64,000 nt of DNA. It comes from Rhodococcus triatomae. Its GTDB lineage: Bacteria > Actinomycetota > Actinomycetes > Mycobacteriales > Mycobacteriaceae. Shown piece by piece: positions 32,525 to 41,176 of this stretch. Location: NCBI RefSeq assembly GCF_014217785.1, contig NZ_CP048814.1:1922001-1986000 (forward strand), given 5' to 3'. The notes under the pieces were generated by a model. That model was not told the DNA's origin and did no database searches. It saw only the letters and a program-made list of their open reading frames with translations. Within the stretch, counting starts at the first letter, position 1. Every line of letters begins with the position of its first letter. The position numbers were made by a program, and so were the translations under genes.

Positions 32525-34654
32525 TTGCCACACCGTCGACCGAAGCCCTCGATGATCCTCGGGGCCGTAGCCGCCGTGGCTGTTGCAGGTCCCCTTGCCG
32601 CCTACGGCATCGCCGGCTCGTCCGATTCCGACATCCAGTCGACGAACCAGACGTCCGGTGGCGAGGTCTCCACCGAGATCGCGCAAGTCGCGTTGTCCCA
32701 GGTCCCCGATATCGTCATCCCGGTCAAGGAACTGACCGGGCTGGACCTGCCGGACGTGAACCTCGGAATCCTGCGGAGCATTCCCCTGCCCTCGTCGATC
32801 CCCCTGCCCTCGTCGATCACCATTCCGTCCGACCTCGAGCTTCCCGGCGGGCTCTCGGTGTCCGACCTGCGGATCCCGCTCGGCCCGCTCCCCGTCGACA
32901 CCGCCGCTCCCCTCGAGGAGGCGGCTCCCGAACAGCAGGTCCCCGGTCACGAAGCCGGACAAGCCGAGGCCGAGGCTGCCGGCGCCGTCGTGAAGGAACT
33001 GACCCGCGACACCCCGTTCAGCATGATCGCCCTGACCTCCGACACCGTCTCCTCGGCGCTGTCGAAGGTGCGGGCACAGAACGAGGACGGGTCCTGGGGG
33101 CCCTGGTTCTCGGTCGACGCGATCGACGGCGACCGTCCCGACGGCACGCTCCCCGACGGCCGGACCGCGACGGATCCCGTGTTCGTCGGTCTCACCAAGG
33201 CCGTCCAGGTCATGACCCCGACCGTGTCGGCGGACCAGACGATCGAACTGCCGGGCACCGAGGTCACCGCACCCGAGCCGGCGGCGGAACCGGCACCCGA
33301 GCCCGCACCCGAGGCGGCACCGGCACCGGAGGAGTCGCTCGGCTACGTCCCCGCCTCGTCCCAACGTCCGCTGCGCGCCCAGCCGGCGCTCACCGGCGCC
33401 GAGGACGTCACCGCGATCCTGATCGACCCCGGCACCGGCCCTGCCGACGGCACCCTGTCGGACATCGCCACCCCGATCTCCGGATCCACCGGCCCGAATG
33501 TGATCACCCGGTCCCAGTGGGGCGCCGACGAATCGATCCGGTGCGGATCACCCACGTACGACGACTTCATCGGCGGAGCGACCGTGCACCACACGGCCGG
33601 CAGCAACGACTACACCAAGGCCGAGTCCGCAGGCATCGTCCGCGCGATCTACGCCTACCACGCACAGACTCTCGGCTGGTGCGACGTCGGATACAACGTG
33701 CTCGTCGACAAGTACGGCCAGATCTTCGAGGGCCGCGCCGGCGGTCTGGACCGCCCCGTCCAGGGCGCCCACGCCGGCGGATTCAACGAGAACACGACGG
33801 GCATCGCCATGATGGGCGACTTCTCCTCGCAGGGAGCCCCGCAGGCGGCCATCGACTCGGTGGGCAAGTTCCTCGGCTGGCGGCTCGCCCAGGCGGGACT
33901 CGACCCGCTCGGCACCACCACGATGTACTCCGAGGGCACCGAGTTCACGCCGTACCCGCAGGGAGCGGCCGTGGACCTGCCGATCATCTTCGCGCACCGC
34001 GACGTCGGCAACACCAGTTGCCCCGGTGACGGCGCCTACGCCCAGATGAACCAGATCCGCCAGATCGCCGCGGCGAACACGTCCGGCTCGTCGATCCTCG
34101 CGTCGGGACCGGAAGCCGCGAATCCCGGTGCGAGCAACCCGGCGGTCCCCCGCTCGGATGCCAGCGTCACGCCCGGCGAGAACCTCCCGGCACTCGTCGG
34201 CGAGATCCTCCGCCTGACCGACAGTTCCCCGGTCGCCCAGAAGTGGGTCGCCGAGGGCGGCGACACCGGCCGTCTCGGTGCGGCACTGACCGGGCTCCTG
34301 CCGGCGAAGGCCGGGTTCACCGGAGCGCAGTTCGTCAACGGCGCGATCTACACCTCACCGAACGGCGGTGTCTGGACGGTGCTCGGCGAGATCTTCCGGA
34401 CGTGGAGCTCGCTCGGTGCCGACGGCGGCGAACTGGGACTCCCGACCAGTGACGAGTACCCGATCCCCGGCGGTATGCGGACGGACTTCGAACAGGGCTC
34501 GCTGATCTTCAACGAGATCACCGGCGCCGTCACGAAGATCCTCAAGGCCTACAACGACACCTACGCCGAGCAGATGGCGGAGAACCCCGCCGCGGCACCG
34601 GTGGAGCCGGCACCCGCGCCCGAACCGGCACCCGAGGTGGCGCCGGTCGGCTGA
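32525..34654 (+). CDS. N-acetylmuramoyl-L-alanine amidase with LGFP repeat
   Basis: A 709-aa secreted amidase homologous to Rv3811. The signal peptide covers about 1-30. A low-complexity region has two direct 'IPLPSS' units from an 18-bp repeat. The PGRP/Amidase_2 domain (about 325-520) shows the zinc site: 'ATVHHTAGSNDY', then 'FAHRDVGNTSCPGD' with His and Cys ligands, and 'GYNVLVDKYGQIFEGR'. The C-terminal part has one LGFP repeat ('GELGLPTSDEYP') and ends in a Pro/Ala/Glu-rich tail. It is expected to cut stem peptides from peptidoglycan outside the membrane. The start is TTG at 32525, set by AGGAGAG 6 nt upstream and the signal peptide. Tandem GTCACACGN repeats lie just upstream. Confidence 0.92.
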   Translation: MPHRRPKPSMILGAVAAVAVAGPLAAYGIAGSSDSDIQSTNQTSGGEVSTEIAQVALSQVPDIVIPVKELTGLDLPDVNLGILRSIPLPSSIPLPSSITIPSDLELPGGLSVSDLRIPLGPLPVDTAAPLEEAAPEQQVPGHEAGQAEAEAAGAVVKELTRDTPFSMIALTSDTVSSALSKVRAQNEDGSWGPWFSVDAIDGDRPDGTLPDGRTATDPVFVGLTKAVQVMTPTVSADQTIELPGTEVTAPEPAAEPAPEPAPEAAPAPEESLGYVPASSQRPLRAQPALTGAEDVTAILIDPGTGPADGTLSDIATPISGSTGPNVITRSQWGADESIRCGSPTYDDFIGGATVHHTAGSNDYTKAESAGIVRAIYAYHAQTLGWCDVGYNVLVDKYGQIFEGRAGGLDRPVQGAHAGGFNENTTGIAMMGDFSSQGAPQAAIDSVGKFLGWRLAQAGLDPLGTTTMYSEGTEFTPYPQGAAVDLPIIFAHRDVGNTSCPGDGAYAQMNQIRQIAAANTSGSSILASGPEAANPGASNPAVPRSDASVTPGENLPALVGEILRLTDSSPVAQKWVAEGGDTGRLGAALTGLLPAKAGFTGAQFVNGAIYTSPNGGVWTVLGEIFRTWSSLGADGGELGLPTSDEYPIPGGMRTDFEQGSLIFNEITGAVTKILKAYNDTYAEQMAENPAAAPVEPAPAPEPAPEVAPVG

Positions 34655-34667
34655 CCCCGTACCCCCG

Positions 34668-34707
34668 ACTCGAGCGGTGGTGGTCCTAGGACCACCACCG
34701 CTCGAGT
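34668..34707. terminator. 40-bp perfect palindrome, bidirectional terminator
   Basis: ACTCGAGCGGTGGTGGTCCT (34668-34687) is followed directly by its exact reverse complement (34688-34707), with no spacer. It sits between the convergent amidase (stop 34654) and HAD (stop 34686-34688) genes, and its right half encodes the last codons of the HAD protein. A two-way terminator is the likely role. Confidence 0.75.
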
Positions 34708-35507
34708 ACTTTCGCGACCCCGTCCTCGGCATGGCTGGCGGTGATCTCGTCGGCCGCCGCCTTGGTGTGCGGATGAGCGTTGTCCACCGCGACGCCGTGA
34801 CCGGCGAACGTGAGCATGGGAATGTCGTTCGGCATGTCACCGAACGCCGCGATCCCCGTGGAGGGGACGCCGAGCAGTTCCGCGACGGTAACCAGCCCGG
34901 TCGCCTTCGTGACACCCGGAGCAGCCAGCTCGACCAGCCCGTTGTTCGTCGAGTACGTGAGATCGGCCTTGCCCGCCACGTGCGGGGCCAACGCGTCGAC
35001 CATGGACTGGCTGGTGGCTCCCGGCAATCGGACGAGCAGCTTCACCGCGGGCGTCGCGATGACCTCCTCGTCGGACATCTCGGTGTTGTCGGGATTGAGC
35101 CACGCGTGCTCGTACCCGGGAGAACTGACGAACTGTGCGGTGGCCGCGTCGTGCGCACTCGCACCCACCCGCTCGGCAGCCAGACCGGCGCCGGGAAGCA
35201 GATCCGTCGCCAACTCGGCCAGCCACGCGAGGACGTCCACGTCGAGAGTGGTGGCGCTCAGCACCCGGTCGGACGCACTGTCGTAGATGACCGCGCCGTT
35301 CGCGCACACCGCGAGCGGCGCATAGCGCAGCCCCTCGACGACGGGATGGATCCACCGGGGTGGCCGGCCCGTCGCCAGTACGAACGGGGTACCCGACGCG
35401 ATCACCGACGACACCGCCTCACGCGTGCGCGCGCTGACCCGCTCCTCGTGGTCGATGAGCGTGCCGTCCACGTCGGACGCGACAAGACTGGGGCGATCGA
35501 TGTTCAC
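34686..35507 (-). CDS. HAD-family Cof-type phosphatase
   Basis: A 273-aa haloacid dehalogenase-superfamily hydrolase of the Cof type (HAD-IIB), equivalent by position to Rv3813c. Motif I is 'VASDVDGTLID', motif II 'VLATGRP', and motif III/IV 'FGDMPNDIPML'. A cap domain lies between residues about 85 and 195. The substrate is unknown; Cof-type enzymes usually remove phosphate from sugar phosphates or nucleotides. GTG 35507 is preceded by a -10-like CACAAT at 6 nt, which suggests a leaderless message. The last codons lie in a 40-bp perfect palindrome shared with the convergent amidase gene. Confidence 0.9.
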   Translation of the reverse strand: MNIDRPSLVASDVDGTLIDHEERVSARTREAVSSVIASGTPFVLATGRPPRWIHPVVEGLRYAPLAVCANGAVIYDSASDRVLSATTLDVDVLAWLAELATDLLPGAGLAAERVGASAHDAATAQFVSSPGYEHAWLNPDNTEMSDEEVIATPAVKLLVRLPGATSQSMVDALAPHVAGKADLTYSTNNGLVELAAPGVTKATGLVTVAELLGVPSTGIAAFGDMPNDIPMLTFAGHGVAVDNAHPHTKAAADEITASHAEDGVAKVLERWWS

Positions 35508-35555
35508 TCGCCCATTGTGCCCTGCACCCGGGACGGGTGACGTGTGCCCGACTCC

Positions 35556-36320
35556 TCACCCCTCCCGGTTGTCCCGCCGCTCCCGCTTCTCCCGCCGCTC
35601 GCGGGCCTCCGCCTCGTCCAACGCGGTCGCCTCCTCGAGAGTCGGCGCGCTGCCGCCGAGGCGCCGCGGCACCCACCAGGCGCCCGCGGGGTGGTCGAAG
35701 TCCTCCTGGACGTCCGCGAGCATCTGCTGCATCCGCTCCCGCAGCGTCGCGGTCAACGCGTCCGGCGACCCTCGCGGCGGGAGCGGCTCACCGACGGCGA
35801 CTCGCACCGGGAACCGGTGCCGTCCCAGGCTGCGGGGCTGTCCCTTCGTCGCCACCCGATGCGCACCCCACACGATCACGGGGATCACCGGCACCTGCGC
35901 CTCGAGTGCCATCCGGGCGGCGCCGGACTTGAACCCCTTGATCTCGAAGCTGCGGCTGATCGTCGCCTCGGGGTACACACCGACCAGTTCCCCGGCGCGC
36001 AGCGCGTCGACGGCGCGGGCATACGAATCGGCCCCTTCGGTGCGATCCACCGGAATGACTCCGCATCCGCGCATGAGGAAACGCAGCACCGGGTTCCGGG
36101 CCAGTTCGGCTTTCGCCATGATCCGCAGCCGGCGCCCGGAATCGCCCACGGCCACACCCAGCGGGACGAAGTCGAGATAGGCGGTGTGATTGACGGCGAC
36201 GACGGCCCCGCCGCTGCGGGGAATGCGGTCGAGCCCGGTCCGTGTCACGCGCAGCCCCTGCGCCGCGGAAATCCCGCGTGCCAGGTATTCCGTGAACGTG
36301 TAGACGGGCTCGACGGCCAT
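35556..36320 (-). CDS. 1-acylglycerol-3-phosphate acyltransferase-like (PlsC)
   Basis: A 254-aa PlsC-family acyltransferase that should acylate lysophosphatidate or a related acceptor. The catalytic block is 'VAVNHTAYLDFVPLG' (H-x4-D), followed by 'PVDRTEGADSYARA' and the substrate-binding 'GVYPEATISRSFEIKGFKSGAARMA'. It belongs to the Rv3814c-Rv3816c group, and shares long identical blocks with the next gene, so the two are paralogues. ATG 36320 is one base after the stop codon of that upstream paralogue. The actual acceptor is not known. Confidence 0.88.
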   Translation of the reverse strand: MAVEPVYTFTEYLARGISAAQGLRVTRTGLDRIPRSGGAVVAVNHTAYLDFVPLGVAVGDSGRRLRIMAKAELARNPVLRFLMRGCGVIPVDRTEGADSYARAVDALRAGELVGVYPEATISRSFEIKGFKSGAARMALEAQVPVIPVIVWGAHRVATKGQPRSLGRHRFPVRVAVGEPLPPRGSPDALTATLRERMQQMLADVQEDFDHPAGAWWVPRRLGGSAPTLEEATALDEAEARERREKRERRDNREG

Positions 36321-36321
36321 G

Positions 36322-37071
36322 TCAGCCCTCGCCGGTGCTCTTACGTCGCGCCCTCGCCTCTGCCTCCTCGGCGTCCAGCTTGTCGGCCTCCTCGAGGGTG
36401 GGTGCGCTACCGCCCAGCCGCGCCGGCACCCAGTACTCGCCGGCCGGGTGCTCGTAGTTCTCCTGCAGCCCGGCGAGCAGTTCCTGCATCGTCGTGCGGA
36501 GCTTCGCGGTCAGCTCCTCCGCGGGCTCGAACGGCGCGATCGGCTCGCCGACCGCGATCGAGATCGGCGTGTTGGTGCGGCCGAGCCGTTTCGGGTGGCC
36601 CTTGGTCCACACCCGCTGGGCACCCCAGATCACCACCGGGACGATCGGCACCCCGGCCTCGATCGCCATCCGGGCCGCACCCGACTTGAACCCCTTGATC
36701 TCGAAGCTGCGGCTGATCGTCGCCTCGGGATACACGCCGACGAGCTCGCCCTTGCGGAGATCCTCGACGGCGGCCCGGTACGACTCCGCGCCTGCGGTCC
36801 GGTCCACCGGGATGTGCTTGAGCGAACGCATGATCGGCCCGGAGATCTTGTTGTCGAACACTTCCTTCTTGGCCATGAAGCGGACGTACCGCTTGACCGA
36901 ACGGACCGGAAGGCCCGCGTAGGTGAAGTCCATGTAGCCGGTGTGGTTGACGGCGATCACCGCGCCACCGGTCGCGGGAACGTGCTCGTCCCCCGTGACC
37001 GTGAATTTCAGGCCCTGGACTGCGAAGACGGTGCGGGCGATGCCGATGATGGTGCGGTAGACGGGTTCCAC
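36322..37071 (-). CDS. 1-acylglycerol-3-phosphate acyltransferase-like (PlsC)
   Basis: A 249-aa PlsC-family acyltransferase, paralogue of the downstream gene. The motifs are 'IAVNHTGYMDFTYAG' (H-x4-D), 'PVDRTAGAESYRAA' and 'GVYPEATISRSFEIKGFKSGAARMA'. The start is uncertain. GTG 37071 is chosen because the protein then begins 'MEPVY', in register with the 'MAVEPVY' start of the paralogue. The open frame allows GTG at 37131 with 20 more residues. No clear ribosome binding site precedes either. Upstream is the divergent lipoprotein gene. Two tandem enzymes suggest different acyl or acceptor preferences, which is an inference. Confidence 0.85.
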   Translation of the reverse strand: MEPVYRTIIGIARTVFAVQGLKFTVTGDEHVPATGGAVIAVNHTGYMDFTYAGLPVRSVKRYVRFMAKKEVFDNKISGPIMRSLKHIPVDRTAGAESYRAAVEDLRKGELVGVYPEATISRSFEIKGFKSGAARMAIEAGVPIVPVVIWGAQRVWTKGHPKRLGRTNTPISIAVGEPIAPFEPAEELTAKLRTTMQELLAGLQENYEHPAGEYWVPARLGGSAPTLEEADKLDAEEAEARARRKSTGEG

Positions 37072-37216
37072 AGTCCGCAACACTAGTCGGGAATGCGCAC
37101 TTCGGTCGCCCTTCGACACGGATGACGTCACGCCGGGTCACACACAGTGTGTCTGCGCTAGCGTGGCCCGGGACATGGACGTCGTGCGCTCGGGAGGCGA
37201 GGCACGCGGAACCTGC

Positions 37217-37221
37217 GGAGG
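37217..37221 (+). promoter_or_regulatory. ribosome binding site deciding lipoprotein start
   Basis: GGAGG lies 7 nt before GTG 37229, from which a correct lipoprotein signal peptide begins. It rules out the ATG/GTG options further upstream. Confidence 0.6.
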
Positions 37222-37228
37222 CAGTCAG

Positions 37229-38086
37229 GTGCGGAGGAAGTCGAGGACGGCGACAGACCGAATCGGCGTGGTGAGTGTGGCGGCGGCGCTGGCGCTGCTG
37301 GTCGCCGGATGTGAGGGCGACGGACAGTCGGGCATACCCACCGATCCGCCCGCCACCGAGGAGACCACCACGACCGAGCCCACCACGACCAGGCCCTCGA
37401 CGACCCCACCCACGACGACGCGCCGCGCCGCGCCCGTCGACGTCGGTGAGGTACCGGGAAATCCCGCCGCCGCGGCGGCGTTGCAGGCCTGGGCCGACGA
37501 CCTCGTGAGCACCGACATCGAGTCGATGATCGAGACCTGCTGGACGCTGGCACCGTCGCTGGTCCGCACGATGTACGCCGATCCCGAGTCCGTGGCCGCG
37601 GTCGTCGCCCGCCCGGGGATGGACGGTCAGTACGCGGTGAGTTGGACCGACGGCACCACCCGGGTGTCGGCGAAACGCAGCGAGATCGCCTCCGGCTACG
37701 CGTGCCCACACGTCCATCCGGAGGGCACCGTCGACTACTACACCCTCGACGACGCCGAGTACGCGGCGCGGCGGTTCCTGGCCCGCGCGGTGGGCGACCC
37801 GGTGGACCGGGCCGATCGCGAGGCCGCGTATCCCCTGATCTGCCCGGGAAACAGCCCGTGGGATCCGCGCGGCACCGGGGCCGGCGGGCAACCCCCACTC
37901 AAGCTCGACGCGTCCGCCCTGGACGACGTCTCCGACTTCGCTCCGGACCGGCTGCGGGCAACCCGGCTCGCGAGCGGATATGTGACGGTCACCGCACCGG
38001 TCACCGTCGACGGCGACGAGTTGACCAGGCAGATTCTGCTCGCGGTCGGACCGGACGGCTACTGCCTCGGCGAGGTCGAGGACTGA
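37229..38086 (+). CDS. putative lipoprotein of unknown function
   Basis: A 285-aa exported lipoprotein. The signal peptide starts VRRKSRT and has a hydrophobic core that ends in the lipobox 'LVAGC' (Cys about 28). A Thr/Pro-rich linker of about 40 residues follows, then a globular domain of about 210 residues with a few cysteines ('MIETCWTLAP', 'YACPHVHPEG', 'PLICPG', 'GYCLGEVED'), which may form disulfides outside the cell. I do not recognise the family. GTG 37229 is chosen on the ribosome binding site and signal peptide. It is divergent from the acyltransferase pair and 78 bp before the MBL-Rieske gene. Confidence 0.8.
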   Translation: MRRKSRTATDRIGVVSVAAALALLVAGCEGDGQSGIPTDPPATEETTTTEPTTTRPSTTPPTTTRRAAPVDVGEVPGNPAAAAALQAWADDLVSTDIESMIETCWTLAPSLVRTMYADPESVAAVVARPGMDGQYAVSWTDGTTRVSAKRSEIASGYACPHVHPEGTVDYYTLDDAEYAARRFLARAVGDPVDRADREAAYPLICPGNSPWDPRGTGAGGQPPLKLDASALDDVSDFAPDRLRATRLASGYVTVTAPVTVDGDELTRQILLAVGPDGYCLGEVED

Positions 38087-38164
38087 CACGGCAGGCCTGC
38101 GGACCGGCACCCGTGCACCCGGCCTACCCTGGATACGTTGCAGTGCAGGCTCAGGAGGCGAAAA

Positions 38165-39745
38165 GTGCAGGTCACCAGCGTAGGACACGCCGGGTTCCAC
38201 ATTCAGACCGAGGCAGGGTCCATCCTGTGCGATCCGTGGGTCAATCCCGCCTACTTCGGTTCCTGGTTCCCGTTCCCGGACAACACCCAGCTGGACTGGG
38301 ACACCCTCGGCGCCTGCGACTACCTCTACGTCTCGCACCTGCACAAGGACCACTTCGATCCGGAGAACCTCGCCGCGCACGTCGACAAGAACGCGACCGT
38401 GCTGCTGCCGGACTACCCCGTACCGGATCTGGAGCGGGAGCTGCGGGCCCTCGGTTTCACGAAGTTCTTCGCCACCCAGGACTCGGTGAAACACCGCATC
38501 AGCGGCGGTGAGATGACCGTCGCCCCGGCGACTCCGCCCGCGCCCGGCGAACTCGACGTGATGATCATCGCCCTGCGCGCGCCCGCCGACGGCCCGATCG
38601 GCGACTCCGGCCTGGTCGTCTCCGACGGGGAATCGACCGTCTTCAACATGAACGACGCCCGCCCCGTCGACATGGACGTCCTGAAGGAGTTCGGGCACAT
38701 CGACGTGCACCTGCTCCAGTACTCGGGCGCGATCTGGTACCCGATGGTGTACGACATCCCGAAGAAGACGAAGGCCAACTTCGGGAAGCAGAAGCGTCAG
38801 CGCGGCATGGACCGCTGCCGCAGCTACATCGACCAGGTCGGCGCCACCTGGGTGGTGCCGTCGGCAGGGCCGCCGGTGTTCCTCGACGAGCAGTTGCGCT
38901 ACCTCAACGACGACCACGGCGACGAGGGCAACATCTTCCCCGACCAGATCGTGTTCCTCGAACAGATGCGCATCCACGGCAACGACGGCGGATTGCTGAT
39001 GATCCCGGGCTCGGTGGTGGACGTGCGGGGCAGCGAGTCGATGACGCTGACCCACCCGGTCCCGGACACCGAGGTGGAACGGATCTTCACCGACAAGGCC
39101 GCGTACATCGAGGACATGGCGCAGCGGATGGCGCCCGTGCTCGCCGCCGAGAAGGCGTCGTGGGCCCCGGCCGAGGGGGAACCGCTGATCGACGGGATCC
39201 GCGCGAAGTTCGAGCCGATCATGCGTCAGTCGGACCTGATCTGCGACGGCATCGGCTATCCCGTCGGACTGGTCATGGGCGACGAGACCGTCGTCCTCGA
39301 CTTCCCGAACCGGATCGTGCGCGAGCCGAAGGAGGGGGAAGGCAAGTACCGCTACGGCTTCCGCATCGCGCCCGAACTGGTGCGCACGGTGCTCCGGGAC
39401 GACGAGCCGGACTGGGTCAACACCATCTTCCTGTCGACCCGTTTCGAGGCGTGGCGCATCGGCGGCTACAACGAGTTCCTGTACACGTTCTTCAAGTGCC
39501 TCACCGACGAGCGGATCGCCTATGCGGACGGCTGGTTCTCCGAGGCCCACGACGACAGTGCGTCGATCGAACTGGGCGGATACGAGATCCAGCGCCGCTG
39601 CCCGCACCTGAAGGCAGACCTCGGCAAGTTCGGTGTCGTCGAGGGCACCAACCTCACCTGCAACCTGCACGGCTGGCAGTGGGACCTCGACTCCGGACGG
39701 TGCAAGACGTCGAAGGGCCACGAACTGCGGACCCGCAAGCTCTGA
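38165..39745 (+). CDS. MBL-fold hydrolase with C-terminal Rieske domain
   Basis: A 526-aa two-domain protein, matching Rv3818 by position and layout. Residues 1-240 form a metallo-beta-lactamase fold of the UlaG/CMP-NeuNAc hydroxylase-like type: 'VGHAGFHIQT' near the N-terminus, then 'SHLHKDHFDPE' (H-x-H-x-D-H) as metal ligands. The final 80 residues form a Rieske [2Fe-2S] domain: 'RCPHLKADLGKFG' (C-x-H) and 'CNLHGWQWD' (C-x2-H). The middle part is unassigned. The joining suggests a redox or hydroxylation reaction, but the substrate is unknown. GTG 38165 is set by AGGAGG six nt upstream. It is convergent with the MFS gene. Confidence 0.9.
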   Translation: MQVTSVGHAGFHIQTEAGSILCDPWVNPAYFGSWFPFPDNTQLDWDTLGACDYLYVSHLHKDHFDPENLAAHVDKNATVLLPDYPVPDLERELRALGFTKFFATQDSVKHRISGGEMTVAPATPPAPGELDVMIIALRAPADGPIGDSGLVVSDGESTVFNMNDARPVDMDVLKEFGHIDVHLLQYSGAIWYPMVYDIPKKTKANFGKQKRQRGMDRCRSYIDQVGATWVVPSAGPPVFLDEQLRYLNDDHGDEGNIFPDQIVFLEQMRIHGNDGGLLMIPGSVVDVRGSESMTLTHPVPDTEVERIFTDKAAYIEDMAQRMAPVLAAEKASWAPAEGEPLIDGIRAKFEPIMRQSDLICDGIGYPVGLVMGDETVVLDFPNRIVREPKEGEGKYRYGFRIAPELVRTVLRDDEPDWVNTIFLSTRFEAWRIGGYNEFLYTFFKCLTDERIAYADGWFSEAHDDSASIELGGYEIQRRCPHLKADLGKFGVVEGTNLTCNLHGWQWDLDSGRCKTSKGHELRTRKL

Positions 39746-39789
39746 CCCGGGCCTGTTCCCACCCTCCCCACCCACCCGCCCACCTCCCT

Positions 39790-39840
39790 GGGTGAAGGTG
39801 GCCTTCGGCCGATCAGACGAGTCGAATGGTCCCTTCACCC
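39790..39840 (+). repeat. 51-bp palindromic repeat, intergenic copy
   Basis: Begins GGGTGAAGGTGGCCTTC and ends GGTCCCTTCACCC, exactly 51 bp like the copy inside pks13. It lies between the convergent MBL-Rieske and MFS genes, and the TGA stop of the MFS gene (39835-39837) is part of its right arm. It could serve as a bidirectional terminator here. Confidence 0.8.
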
Positions 39841-40947
39841 CGGGAGGGTGGGGAGCCATCGGCGGGACAGCAGGGCCGTTCCCAGCAGCGGCACCGACAG
39901 GGCGGCCACCAGCACGGCGGTCGAGTACCACGTCGACCCGAGCGCGAAGAGGGCATAGATCACGACCGCGGAGACCTCACTGAGGAACCCCGCGGCCGAC
40001 GTCACCGTGGCACGAGCGGATCCGCGGATCGAGTCCTGCAGCCGCGCCTCCGACACGATCATCGCGTTGGCGACGATGCCGTACCCGGCGCCGAGAGCGG
40101 CGAACCCCCACACTCCGCCGAGCAGCGCGCCCGCTCCGAGCGCCGCCGCGCCCACCGTGACCGCGACGGCCATGGTCGCCCCACGCATCCGGGCGGTACG
40201 GCCGGCCAGGGCGGTACCGACGACCTGACCGACGACCGTGATCGCCACGAGCACCGGCACCTCGGACGTCTCCGCACCACCGTCACGAGCGACGAGGGTG
40301 AAGTACTCGTCGTAAGCCAGGAATCCCGTGAGCAGCGCGGTGAGAACGACGGCCCGGCGCACCAGTCGATCGCCGAACACCTCGCCCGCGCCCTCGCGCA
40401 GCATCCGGGTGTACCGGGACAGGACGCCGTGCGCGGGACCGAACTCCGACGTCTCGGCCCGGCGCGGAGCCGACGGGAGGGCGGCGACGAGCAGGCCGTT
40501 GCCGACGGTGATCGCGACGCTGATCCATCCCACCAGCGGATAGCCGCCGAGCGCGAACAACGGCGCGGCTGCCAGCGTCGCCACCAACACACAGACCTGC
40601 GAGCCCGAGTTCGCGTAGCCCATGATCGCGGCGTAGCGGTCGGAACCGCCCCGTGCCGTCAACTCGTCGTACAGCAGAGCCTCGAACGTGCCCGACTGCA
40701 GCGATCCGCTCACCCCCCACAGCACGAAGCCCACCGCGAATCCCGCGTACGAGGGGGCGAGCATCCACACCGCGAAACCGGCGGAATACAGGACGGCGCT
40801 GCCGCCCAGGAGCCCGCGACGGGACACGGTGTCCGCCCAGGCGCCGGACGGGATCTCGGAGACGAACGAGGTCACCGACCAGATCACGAAGAGGGAGGAG
40901 ATCTGCGCCGTGCTCAGCCCGTAGTCCTCGAAGAGCAGGGCATACAC
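39835..40947 (-). CDS. MFS transporter (start doubtful)
   Basis: A 370-aa membrane transporter of the major facilitator superfamily, with about eleven hydrophobic segments, 'GAWADTVSRRG' as the loop 2-3 motif A-like segment, and 'RAETSEFGP' in the central loop. Substrate unknown. The only canonical start in the open frame is GTG 40947, yet the frame runs back to 41023 without interruption and the extra 25 codons encode a hydrophobic stretch, 'TIAVAYFSTRELIPLYG', that looks like the first membrane helix. The real start may be a rare codon or there may be a frameshift. The C-terminus ends inside the 51-bp repeat. Confidence is high for the family, low for the 5' end. Confidence 0.75.
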   Translation of the reverse strand: MYALLFEDYGLSTAQISSLFVIWSVTSFVSEIPSGAWADTVSRRGLLGGSAVLYSAGFAVWMLAPSYAGFAVGFVLWGVSGSLQSGTFEALLYDELTARGGSDRYAAIMGYANSGSQVCVLVATLAAAPLFALGGYPLVGWISVAITVGNGLLVAALPSAPRRAETSEFGPAHGVLSRYTRMLREGAGEVFGDRLVRRAVVLTALLTGFLAYDEYFTLVARDGGAETSEVPVLVAITVVGQVVGTALAGRTARMRGATMAVAVTVGAAALGAGALLGGVWGFAALGAGYGIVANAMIVSEARLQDSIRGSARATVTSAAGFLSEVSAVVIYALFALGSTWYSTAVLVAALSVPLLGTALLSRRWLPTLPG

Positions 40948-41176
40948 CCCGTAGAGCGGAATCAGCTCACGGGTGGAGAAGTAGGCGACCGCAATGGTCG
41001 CTGTCGCGCGGACCGAACGGCGTCAAGGTTGGGCGGCGGGGTATCTCACCGCTCCAGTATGGAACGGGCCACCGGGATTGTCACGACACGTCGGGCGCCT
41101 CGACCAGCGACGACGCCGGACACCGCAGCGACGCCGGGGGCCTCGATCCGAGCACCCGACGTCGCGGCGAGGACAG

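Noticed and set aside
36407-39931. 1174-codon minus-strand frame across several genes
   Set aside because: Overlaps the PlsC, lipoprotein and MBL-Rieske genes. It contains no protein motif and exists only because high GC makes stops rare.
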